From: Actinoplanes sichuanensis
GTDB lineage: Bacteria; Actinomycetota; Actinomycetes; Mycobacteriales; Micromonosporaceae
Direction: 5' to 3'
Length of the DNA stretch: 64,000 nt
Assembly: GCF_033097365.1 (NCBI RefSeq)
Contig: NZ_AP028461.1
Span: 6,448,001 to 6,512,000, forward strand
In this document: positions 8,137 through 15,058 of the stretch, one piece after another
How the letters are laid out: every line of letters starts with the position of its first letter
Numbering within the stretch: the stretch's first letter is position 1
Notes under the pieces: model-generated
Told to the model about the DNA's origin: nothing
The model's input: only the letters and a program-made list of their open reading frames with translations
Databases searched by the model: none
Position numbers and translations under genes: made by a program

Positions 8137-9606
8137 TCAGTTGGTCGCGTACAGCTGGGCCAGGTCGATCAGTTGAATGCCTGAATCGGCGGCAGCCGCG
8201 ACACGGAGATCATCGGCGAATCCGCCGCCGCTGAACAGCAGCAGCCGGCACCGGTCGGTGCGGATGTCGTCCCGGCGATTGAGCAGGGTGCGGATGTGGT
8301 ATAGGCGTTGCAGATGACCGGTTCCCACGGTCTCGTTCCACTTGGCCTCACCGACGGCGAGCAGTTCTTCGCGGTCGTGATCGTCGCGGCCGAAGACGGC
8401 GACGTCGACTTCGTGTTGGGTCCGGGCCGCGGGGTCGTTTACGATGCCGGCCGCGACTCTGGTCGGGTAGCCACCGAGCAGGGCCGGGTCGGCTTCCCAG
8501 CGGGCCCAGCTCCGGCAGATCGTCTCGTAGTGCGGGCCGACGACCTTGCTCAGGAAGGTGCGCTGCAGGCGGGGCCAGACCTGCCGGGCACGACCGGTAC
8601 GTTCGAGGTCGCCCCAGGCCGGTCGCATGACGGCGTGGTAGAAGGTCAGCAGCGGCTCGGCGATCCGGTAGACGCCCCTGTTGCTCTTGAACGCGTCCTC
8701 CTCGCGTACGACCAGTCCGGAGTCCTCCAGCACGCCCAGGGCATGAGCCAGGTCGGACGGTTGCCGGCCCAGGAAGTTGGCGATCTCGCCGCGTCGCGTG
8801 CGTCCCTCGGCAATCGCGGCAAGGACCGAGTGGTACAAAGCCGGATCTCGGATGTCGGGTTCCTCTGCGAGCAGATAGCGGGCTTCCCGGAACAACGGGC
8901 GCGCCGGATTCAGCACAGCACGGACAACCCAGTCGTCGAAGTCGCCGGGCCCTTCTGGCGAATCGTCCTGGGTGAACTCGTGCCGATAGGCGGGCGTGCC
9001 GCCGACGATCGCGTTGACGAGCAGCGCGGTGCGCGGGTCGCCGATGTCCCAGAACCGGGCGGCCGCCCGGTAGTCAAGCGTCCGGACCACCAACTCGAGG
9101 CCGGCGCGGCCGCGCAGCGGCGCAGTCCCGGACAACAAGCCACCCATGAACGACAGCGCCGAACCGCACAGCAGCAGCCGCACCTGCGTGTTCGAACGTT
9201 GACCGGCCGGGTCGAGGGCACGCTGAATGATCGAAGGCAGCGCTGGGCTGGATCGGGCCAGAAACGGAAACTCATCGATCACCACAGGCATCGGCCCACG
9301 GCGGGCCAAGGCCATCGTCCGGGTGATCGCTTCGTCCCAGTCGACGAACCGCAGTGGCGTCGCCTCACCGAGGTGATCGCTGAGAGCCTGGCCGAACTGC
9401 CGTAACGCGTCGGCCTCGGACGACTCGGTGGCAGTGAACATGAAGCCGTCACCCGCCCGAACCAGCGCGTCGAGCAGGAACGTCTTACCCTGACGCCGAC
9501 GGCCGGACACGACACCCAGCGTCGCTCCCTGCTGCGGTAGCCGAGCGAAGCGGACCAATTCCTCCCACTCGGCGTCCCGGTCGAAGATCTCCCCCGGCTT
9601 CTCCAT
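8137..9606 (-). CDS. Archaeal-type P-loop ATPase with DUF234-like C-terminus
   Basis: 489-residue STAND-type ATPase. Walker A is GRRRQGKTFLL (about residue 31), a Walker B-like strand is MPVVIDEFPFL, and a sensor strand is VRLLLCGSALSFM. A winged helix follows (RRGEIANFLGRQPSDLAHALGVLEDSGLV). The C-terminal DUF234-like region has a nuclease-fold-like pattern (HEVDVAVF, AVGEAKW, i.e. D...ExK), as in PD-(D/E)XK-related domains. I chose ATG 9606 because GAGGG precedes it; ATG 9618 in the same frame is an alternative. These solitary ATPases are common in archaea and actinobacteria and have no settled function. No operon partner is visible. Confidence 0.85.
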   Translation of the reverse strand: MEKPGEIFDRDAEWEELVRFARLPQQGATLGVVSGRRRQGKTFLLDALVRAGDGFMFTATESSEADALRQFGQALSDHLGEATPLRFVDWDEAITRTMALARRGPMPVVIDEFPFLARSSPALPSIIQRALDPAGQRSNTQVRLLLCGSALSFMGGLLSGTAPLRGRAGLELVVRTLDYRAAARFWDIGDPRTALLVNAIVGGTPAYRHEFTQDDSPEGPGDFDDWVVRAVLNPARPLFREARYLLAEEPDIRDPALYHSVLAAIAEGRTRRGEIANFLGRQPSDLAHALGVLEDSGLVVREEDAFKSNRGVYRIAEPLLTFYHAVMRPAWGDLERTGRARQVWPRLQRTFLSKVVGPHYETICRSWARWEADPALLGGYPTRVAAGIVNDPAARTQHEVDVAVFGRDDHDREELLAVGEAKWNETVGTGHLQRLYHIRTLLNRRDDIRTDRCRLLLFSGGGFADDLRVAAAADSGIQLIDLAQLYATN

Positions 9607-9625
9607 CGCCACCCTCATGTAAGCG

Positions 9626-9640
9626 TAGTTACAGTAACTA
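9626..9640. promoter_or_regulatory. 15-bp palindrome upstream of the ATPase gene
   Basis: TAGTTACAGTAACTA is a perfect inverted repeat around a central A, in an AT-rich patch 8-22 bp before the ATG at 9618. It probably overlaps the promoter or 5' leader of the ATPase gene and may be an operator. The rest of 9640-9948 shows no gene. Confidence 0.5.
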
Positions 9641-9948
9641 TACCTACATAGGCCAGGCCTCACTGGCCTGCCACCGCATCGCCAACAGACAGCACCGGGT
9701 CCGAGCAGACACGTAGTGCGCGTCTGGTCGCAAAGCTGAGCAAGTCGATGACAGGTATGGATCTCCCGCCTGGAGCTGCTACGCACCCTCAAAGCGGTAC
9801 ACGCCGTCTACGCTCCATCGGTTCAGCGCTTACTCATGGTGCAGTCAGGATCGGGTCACTCGAACCGCAGTTCCTCGGTGCGTGAGATGCAGCAGGCGGC
9901 CGGCAGTACCGGGTGGGGGTCTCGCGCCGGCGATATTCTTGGGTGGAC

Positions 9949-11214
9949 ATGGAGTTTCGAATCCTCGGACCGCTCGAGGTACTTCGCGGTTCGGAACGGA
10001 TCGTGCTGGGCAGGCGCCGCGGGGAGCGCTGCCTGCTCGGCCTCCTTCTGCTCGACGCCGGTGAGGTGGTTCCGCTCGACCGGCTCGTCGATCTCCTCTG
10101 GGACGGCGATCCTCCCGTTACGGCACGGGGCACGGTCATGACCCACATCGCCCGACTGCGGTCGCTGCTCGACCCGCACCGCGATGGCCGCTTGGGCGTA
10201 CGCATCATCCGGGTCGGTGACGGATATCTGATCGACGTCGGCGCTGCCACGGTGGATGTCTGTCGGTTCCGGGAGCTGTACGAGCGGGCGAGGAACACCG
10301 CGGGGGTGGCCGAACAGTCGGCGTTGCTTCGCGAGGCGTTGCAGTTGTGGCGCGGTCCGTTGCTCGCCGACGTCGCGTCCGAGCGGGTACGGCAACGTGC
10401 CGCGACCGGTCTGGACGAGTTGCGCCTGTCGGTGCTGGAGTCCTGGGCGGACGCGGAGTTGGCGTGCGGCCGGGCGTCTCAGGTGATCGCTGCGTTGGCC
10501 GATACGGTACGCCGCCAGCCACAACGGGAGCGGCTGGTCGGCGCGTTGATGCTCGCGCTGCACCAGGAAGGGCGGCAAGCCGAGGCCCTGACCGTCTACC
10601 GTCGGACCCTCGACCTCCTCGGTGGGCGACTCGGGCTGGAACCGGAGCCGGACCTGCGCCGGCTGCACGCGTGGATCGCGCAGGACAGGCCGACGGTTCA
10701 ACTGCCGCCGCTCGCCGGTGGGCCGGACGCTTTGCGGCGGCTCGACGCGATCCTGGCCGCGCATGCCGGTGACCTCGGGCCGACCGTGGTGGTCATCTCG
10801 GCCGCGGCCGGTGCCGGCAAGTCGACCCTGGCCGTGCACTGGGGCCGTCGGGCACGACAGCAGTTCCCCGACGGCCAGCTCCATGTCGACCTCCGTGGGC
10901 GTACGGCTGCGTCAGCACTGCGGCCGATCGAGGCCCTCACCGTTCTCTTGCGGGCTCTCGGCCTGCCGGCGGACCGAATTCCCGCCGATGTGGACCAGGC
11001 GGCCTGCGTCTACCGCAGTTCGGTGGCCGGTCGCCGGCTGCTGCTGGTCCTCGACGACGCCCGCGATCCGGAACAGGTGCGCCCGCTGCTGCCCGGCGAT
11101 CCGGGCATCATGGTGTTGATCACCAGCCGTAACCGGCTGGGCGGGCTGGTCGCTATCGAGGGCGCACATCGGCTGACCTGCGATACGGCGCACTCGCTGC
11201 GTTCCGCACCCTAG
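9949..11214 (+). CDS. AfsR/SARP-family regulator, truncated in its NB-ARC domain
   Basis: 421 residues. It has an N-terminal OmpR-like winged helix (MEFRILGPLEVLRG, GERCLLGLLLLDAGEVV, DLLWDGDPPVTARG), then a bacterial transcriptional activation domain (to ~240), then the start of an NTPase (ISAAAGAGKSTLAVHWG Walker A, LLLVLDDARDPEQ Walker B, LITSRNRLGGL). Homology stops after GAHRLT. The full paralogue at 15059 continues for another ~500 residues through the rest of the NTPase and TPRs. The 3' end overlaps the last 62 bp of the convergent S26 peptidase gene. The DNA-binding half could still act. ATG 9949 was chosen because the SARP N-terminus begins exactly there. Confidence 0.85.
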   Translation: MEFRILGPLEVLRGSERIVLGRRRGERCLLGLLLLDAGEVVPLDRLVDLLWDGDPPVTARGTVMTHIARLRSLLDPHRDGRLGVRIIRVGDGYLIDVGAATVDVCRFRELYERARNTAGVAEQSALLREALQLWRGPLLADVASERVRQRAATGLDELRLSVLESWADAELACGRASQVIAALADTVRRQPQRERLVGALMLALHQEGRQAEALTVYRRTLDLLGGRLGLEPEPDLRRLHAWIAQDRPTVQLPPLAGGPDALRRLDAILAAHAGDLGPTVVVISAAAGAGKSTLAVHWGRRARQQFPDGQLHVDLRGRTAASALRPIEALTVLLRALGLPADRIPADVDQAACVYRSSVAGRRLLLVLDDARDPEQVRPLLPGDPGIMVLITSRNRLGGLVAIEGAHRLTCDTAHSLRSAP

Positions 11215-11665
11215 CCACCCCCAGGACCCTCTCGTACGGGAGAAAGCCGAACCGTCGGGAGTCGTTGGGATGCGTCGGGTTGTCGCTGAGCACGGTGAGC
11301 ACGCCCGCGGGCACTCGGCCGTCCGGGGTGTGGCACCGTCCCGGCAGCCCCGGCGGAATCGGATCGCCGGCCACCGCGGTGCACCGTTTGATCATCCAGA
11401 TGCGCCGGTCCCGTACCCCCGCGGCGGCTGTGGCCCGGTAGCCGCCGTCGTCGCTGTCCGGGTGCTCCAGAACGACGATCTGCCCTGGTCGGACCTGGGC
11501 ACCGGACAGACGCCGGACCAGGACGCGGTCACCGTCGCGGAGAGTGGGGAGCATGCTCGCGCCCCGAACGGTGACCAGGACGAGTCGTCGGCGCTGGACC
11601 AGGACCGTCGCACCGAGCAGACCGGCCGTGCCGAGCACCCCGATGAGCAGCATCCATCCGGTCAT
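11153..11665 (-). CDS. S26-family signal peptidase
   Basis: 170-residue type I signal-peptidase-like enzyme. One N-terminal membrane helix (MLLIGVLGTAGLLGATVLV) comes first. The catalytic Ser lies in VRGASMLPTLRDGD, the Lys base in IWMIKRCTAVAGD, and the C-terminal box in LSDNPTHPNDSRRFG. It should cleave exported proteins after an AxA-type site on the outer face of the membrane. The ATG overlaps the ABC transporter stop (ATGA), so it is the last gene of the Cys-rich-peptide operon. A dedicated peptidase there suggests that it processes the operon's precursor, whose leader ends in DAQA. Confidence 0.88.
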   Translation of the reverse strand: MTGWMLLIGVLGTAGLLGATVLVQRRRLVLVTVRGASMLPTLRDGDRVLVRRLSGAQVRPGQIVVLEHPDSDDGGYRATAAAGVRDRRIWMIKRCTAVAGDPIPPGLPGRCHTPDGRVPAGVLTVLSDNPTHPNDSRRFGFLPYERVLGVARVRNAASAPYRRSADVRPR

Positions 11666-13518
11666 CGCCGCACCATCGGCTGGTGTACGTCCTCGCCGGG
11701 GCGGGCTTCGCGATAGCCCCGGGCCTGGAGAGTGAACAGGCCGGAGTAGACCCCACCGGCCGCGAGCAGGGAATCGTGGTGGCCGGTCTCCACGACGACA
11801 CCGTCCTGCAGGACCACGATCCGGTCGGCATCCCGCACCGCGCTGAGCCGGTGTGAGACGAGCAGGCTGGTACGTCCCTGTCGATGCCGGGCGAGCTGGG
11901 TGTGGATCTGCTGTTCGGCCTCGGGGTCCAGTCCGGAGCTGGGCTCGTCCAGGATCAGCAGGTCCGGTCCTCCCTTGACGAGCGCGCGGGCCAGGGCGAC
12001 CCGCTGCCACTGCCCGCCGGAGAGCACCACGCCGGCGTCCGGACCGGACTCGCCGGTGAAGATCCGGGTGAGCTGGGTGGAGTACCCCTGCGGCAGCCGG
12101 CTGAGGACGTGGTGGATCCCGGCGCGGTCCGCGGCCTCCTGGACGCGACGCGACTCCTGCTCTCCGGCCACGTCGGCCAGGGCGATGTTCTCCTCGGCGG
12201 ACAGGTCGTAGTTCATGTAGTCCTGGAACACGACGCTGAGCCGGGCTCGCAGATCCTCGATGGTGAATTCCCGAATGTCGACGCCGTCCCACAGCACCGC
12301 CCCGCGGGTCGGGTCGTAGAACCGGCAGAGCAGTTTGACCAGCGTGCTCTTGCCCGATCCGTTGCGCCCCACAAGCGCCACCGACCCGCCGCACGGGATC
12401 GTCAGGTTCACTCCGCGCAGCGCCCACGGGTGCTCCGGGCCGTACCGGAACCACACGTCCCGCAGCTCGATCCCGCGCCTCAGCGGCGGCGCCGCGCGCC
12501 CCGGGACGGCTCGCGGGAGATCCGATGGATGGGCCTGGACGGCAGCGTGATGCGCGAAGAGCAACAACGACTGCTGAACCCGGGCAGCGTCCGAGATCCC
12601 CCGGCCCAACGCGGCCTGCACGCCGGCCACCGACGCGATGAACATCGTGACGTCGCCGGCGCTGAGCCGTCCGTCGGCCGCCGCGCGGACCGCCCACAGC
12701 AGCCCTACGCCCGCCACCACGGCGGCGGTCAGGGCCAGTCCGCCGTGCACGACCAGGGTGCGCCGGTCCAATCGGTCCTCGACGGAGTGCGCGGCGAGTC
12801 GCTCCGCGCGCATCCGGCTCCGCAGGAAGCCGCCGGCGCTGAAGAGCCTGATCTCCTTCGTCGCCTGTACGTCGGTGAGCAGGGTCGCGTAGAACATCTC
12901 CCGCCGGTGCCGAGGGCTGATCTCCCAATAAGCGGCGGCCTGCCCGCGGGCCAGCCATAGTTGCGCGATCAGAGCCGGCACCGCCGAGCCCAGCAACAAC
13001 ACGGTCATCGCCGGACTCAGTACGGCGAGCGAGGCCACGAAGCCGACCACGATCGCCACCGCGCCGAGTAGTCCGAGCACGCTGTCGAGGACCAGGGCGG
13101 GTGCGTTCTCCGCCTGCTGAGCCATCCGCAGCCGGTCCAGGAAAAGCGGGTCCTCGAGGTTCCGCAGTCCCTGCTGGCGCCCCACCGCGGCGTAGAGCCG
13201 ATCCTGGACGAGCAGGCCGGACCGGCGGCTGAGGCGGGCCTGGAGATAGCGGTTGAGCTGGGGCAGGACGGCGGTGCCGGCGGCGGTCGCGGCCAGCCCG
13301 ACCGCAAGACCGAGCACCGCCGAGGGCGCGACCGGGGGTTGAGTGACCCGGTCCAGGATCGACTTGGTGAGCCAGGCCGCCGCCACCGGCGCCACCACTC
13401 CCACCGCAGTCGTCAGGACGTAGGCCGTCACACACCACCGGGCCGGGCGCCAGACCAGTCCCCACACGGCCGGAAGGTGGCTCAGCGCCGCCTTCTCGGC
13501 GTTCGCGGCACCGGTCAT
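11662..13518 (-). CDS. ABC transporter, fused permease and ATPase (peptide exporter type)
   Basis: 618-residue half-transporter. Residues ~1-330 form a six-helix membrane domain; the rest is a nucleotide-binding domain with Walker A (LVGRNGSGKSTLVKLL), Q-loop (VFQDYMNYD), signature LSGGQWQRVALARAL, Walker B (LLILDEPSSGLD) and H-switch (LLVSHRLSAV). There is no N-terminal C39 peptidase domain, unlike bacteriocin exporters that trim GG leaders; a separate S26 peptidase follows instead. This architecture is common for lantibiotic-type and other RiPP export. The start overlaps the stop of the thioredoxin-fold gene by 4 nt. Confidence 0.9.
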   Translation of the reverse strand: MTGAANAEKAALSHLPAVWGLVWRPARWCVTAYVLTTAVGVVAPVAAAWLTKSILDRVTQPPVAPSAVLGLAVGLAATAAGTAVLPQLNRYLQARLSRRSGLLVQDRLYAAVGRQQGLRNLEDPLFLDRLRMAQQAENAPALVLDSVLGLLGAVAIVVGFVASLAVLSPAMTVLLLGSAVPALIAQLWLARGQAAAYWEISPRHRREMFYATLLTDVQATKEIRLFSAGGFLRSRMRAERLAAHSVEDRLDRRTLVVHGGLALTAAVVAGVGLLWAVRAAADGRLSAGDVTMFIASVAGVQAALGRGISDAARVQQSLLLFAHHAAVQAHPSDLPRAVPGRAAPPLRRGIELRDVWFRYGPEHPWALRGVNLTIPCGGSVALVGRNGSGKSTLVKLLCRFYDPTRGAVLWDGVDIREFTIEDLRARLSVVFQDYMNYDLSAEENIALADVAGEQESRRVQEAADRAGIHHVLSRLPQGYSTQLTRIFTGESGPDAGVVLSGGQWQRVALARALVKGGPDLLILDEPSSGLDPEAEQQIHTQLARHRQGRTSLLVSHRLSAVRDADRIVVLQDGVVVETGHHDSLLAAGGVYSGLFTLQARGYREARPGEDVHQPMVRR

Positions 13519-14057
13519 GCGAGCGCGGCGATCTGGATCTGCTGCGGCCGGTACGCCGACGACCGTACGACACCGGTCTCCCCGATCACGTAGTAGACCG
13601 GGTAGCCGCTCACCTCGAACGCCCGCGCCATCGGGCCGTCCTCCGGATCGAACAGCACCTGAGAGACCGGTCCCAGCTGTGCCACCATCGGCGCGGCCTC
13701 AGCGGCGGTGCCCGCCACCACGGCGAGCACACGGTGCCGCCCGCCCGGGGTGTCGCGGGCCAATTGCAGGAACGCGGGAAGGTTCTCCTCGCACGGCGGA
13801 CAGCCGGGCTTCATGAAGGCGACCACGGTGTCGCCGGTCAACACGTCACGGCTCACCGGCTCGCCGTCGACGGTGGTGGCCGTGAAGCCGCCGACACGCT
13901 CACCGGCGGGAATCAAGCCCGGCGATGCGACGCTGCCACCGCCGGCCGCGAGCATGGCCGTGTGCGTGCGCAGGCGCCTGATCACGCCGAGCATCAGCAG
14001 CAGGTTCAGGGCGGTGACCACGCTGAGGAGCACCAGGGCGGCGATTACGTACGTCAT
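13515..14057 (-). CDS. Membrane-anchored thioredoxin-fold protein (MauD/TlpA-like)
   Basis: 180 residues. An N-terminal membrane anchor (VIAALVLLSVVTALNLLLMLGVI) is followed by an extracytoplasmic thioredoxin fold with the redox centre GCPPCEENLPAF (CPPC) and a late YPVYYVIGETGVV containing the conserved cis-Pro region. In methylamine dehydrogenase clusters, MauD with a CPxC site works with MauE to install disulfides in the light chain. Here the neighbours are a MauE-like protein and a Cys-rich precursor, suggesting the same job. AAGGA precedes ATG 14057, supporting this start although the upstream frame overlaps it. Confidence 0.87.
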   Translation of the reverse strand: MTYVIAALVLLSVVTALNLLLMLGVIRRLRTHTAMLAAGGGSVASPGLIPAGERVGGFTATTVDGEPVSRDVLTGDTVVAFMKPGCPPCEENLPAFLQLARDTPGGRHRVLAVVAGTAAEAAPMVAQLGPVSQVLFDPEDGPMARAFEVSGYPVYYVIGETGVVRSSAYRPQQIQIAALA

Positions 14058-14613
14058 CGGAAGTCCTTGTCGTCGGAGAGTGCCGGGGCGGCGGCACGGC
14101 GGTGAACAGCTCGATGAGATCGTCGAGGCAGATGATCAGCACGGCGGCGGTGATGCCGGCGACTGCCGCGATCAGCACCCCGGCCGGGTCCGTTCCGTTG
14201 CCGGCGGGTCCGGTCAGGCCGATCACGGCCGCGCCCGCCAGCAGGCCGTTACGCAGCAGATGCCAGTGGCTGAGCGGGGATTCCCGGTGGCCGAAGCAGC
14301 GGCACGGCGCGGGCGTGCCCCGCACCAGAGCGACGGCCACTCCGGCCGTCAGCACGCCGAGCAGGCCCAGCGCGACGGTGAAGCCGGCAGCGGCGGTGCC
14401 GTCGGCGATGAGCAGCACGGGCACGGCCGCCTCGGTGAGGCCCAGAGCGACCGCGACGGACGCCACCGTCCGGGCGGGCATCAGGCGCAGCTGACGCAGC
14501 GACTCGGTGAAGTCGCGCATCCTCGTGCGGGAGCTCAGTTTGCCCAGGGCCGCCGCTACGAACACGGCGCCGAGCAGGACTCGACATGCCGTCGAGAGAT
14601 ACATCGCGACCAT
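13900..14613 (-). CDS. MauE/DoxX-like redox membrane protein (probable 3' frameshift)
   Basis: 237 residues as read. Four or so membrane helices fill residues 1-180 (CRVLLGAVFVAAALGKL, VALGLLGVLTAGVAVALVRG, GVLIAAVAGITAAVLIICLDDLI). A Cys pair lies in APCRCFGH, as in MauE proteins that pass reducing equivalents to a partner. The last ~50 residues are Arg/Pro-rich and overlap the thioredoxin-fold gene by 158 bp. Adding one C in the C-run near 14085 would instead end the protein at PALSDDKDFR with an ATGA overlap to the next gene. The protein probably ends there, with a one-base deletion or sequence error. Confidence 0.82.
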   Translation of the reverse strand: MVAMYLSTACRVLLGAVFVAAALGKLSSRTRMRDFTESLRQLRLMPARTVASVAVALGLTEAAVPVLLIADGTAAAGFTVALGLLGVLTAGVAVALVRGTPAPCRCFGHRESPLSHWHLLRNGLLAGAAVIGLTGPAGNGTDPAGVLIAAVAGITAAVLIICLDDLIELFTAVPPPRHSPTTRTSDDVRNRRPGAPQRGHRPEPAADARRDQAPAHAHGHARGRRWQRRIAGLDSRR

Positions 14614-14668
14614 CACTTCCCGTCGGAGGTGCCGGCCCGGCCGCACCGGACGCCGGGCCGGCGACCGC

Positions 14669-14917
14669 TCAGCACAGGCCGGCGTTGCGCCAGACCTGCC
14701 GGTAGACGTAGCAGCCCTCGAAAGTCTCCGTGTAGCAGTTGTAGAGCTGCTCTGCGCCGTGGCTGGTGCACCGGTAGATGCCGGTCCCACAGCAGCTTCC
14801 GCAGCAGGCTGCCTGTGCGTCCGCCCGCGGGAGGAACCGACCGAACAGACGGTCGCCGATCCGCTCCACTGCGGTCGGCCGGCTGCCGGCCGTCACCTTC
14901 GATGTGAGTCGTCTCAT
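14669..14917 (-). CDS. Cys-rich secreted peptide precursor (candidate MauA-like or new RiPP-like substrate)
   Basis: 82 residues from ATG 14917, preceded by GAAAGGG (a GTG at 14932 would add five). Residues 1-36 are a basic leader without a hydrophobic core (MRRLTSKVTAGSRP..., ending RADAQA). Residues 37-82 carry eight cysteines (38, 39, 42, 43, 50, 61, 69, 82) and five tyrosines, starting ACCGSCCGTG and ending NAGLC. Eight Cys in 46 residues implies four disulfides, or modification. The gene opens an operon with MauE-like, thioredoxin-fold, ABC exporter and S26 peptidase genes. The leader is loosely reminiscent of methylamine dehydrogenase light-chain leaders, but the core is far shorter. 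Function unknown; I infer it is the operon's substrate. Confidence 0.75.
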   Translation of the reverse strand: MRRLTSKVTAGSRPTAVERIGDRLFGRFLPRADAQAACCGSCCGTGIYRCTSHGAEQLYNCYTETFEGCYVYRQVWRNAGLC

Positions 14918-15007
14918 GCCATGCCCTTTCACAGACGGGTCCGGGAACGCCCCCGTGACGTCCCGCTCGGTCGAGAGTGCGGCGCGGCTGTTGACAGACC
15001 TTGGACA

Positions 15008-15026
15008 TGATCACTGCTGGTGATCA
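15008..15026. promoter_or_regulatory. Inverted repeat in the divergent promoter region of the peptide operon and SARP gene
   Basis: TGATCAC-tgctg-GTGATCA is a perfect 7-bp inverted repeat in the 141 bp between the peptide gene (start 14917, leftward) and the AfsR/SARP gene (start 15059, rightward). A perfect TTGACA (-35-like, plus strand) lies at 14991-14996. The position suits an operator controlling one or both genes. SARPs usually bind direct heptamer repeats, so a different regulator may use it. Confidence 0.5.
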
Positions 15027-15058
15027 GGCGTGCACCGTTTGCATAGACTCGGGTCGCT

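Noticed and set aside
7763..8184. Two small plus-strand ORFs with ATGA overlap between the ArsR promoter and the ATPase
   Set aside because: The overlap is suggestive, but the products match no family and the second ORF runs antisense into the ATPase 3' end. Recorded only as a possible remnant.
11153..13573. 806-codon minus-strand frame covering the peptidase and ABC genes
   Set aside because: Only its last 170 codons (the S26 peptidase) are real. The rest is Arg/Gly/Pro-rich out-of-frame translation of the ABC transporter.
14669..14917. Cys-rich ORF as a classical lanthipeptide or a methylamine dehydrogenase light chain
   Set aside because: No LanB/LanC/LanM genes and few Ser/Thr near Cys; the core is far shorter than MauA and no mauB heavy-chain gene is present.
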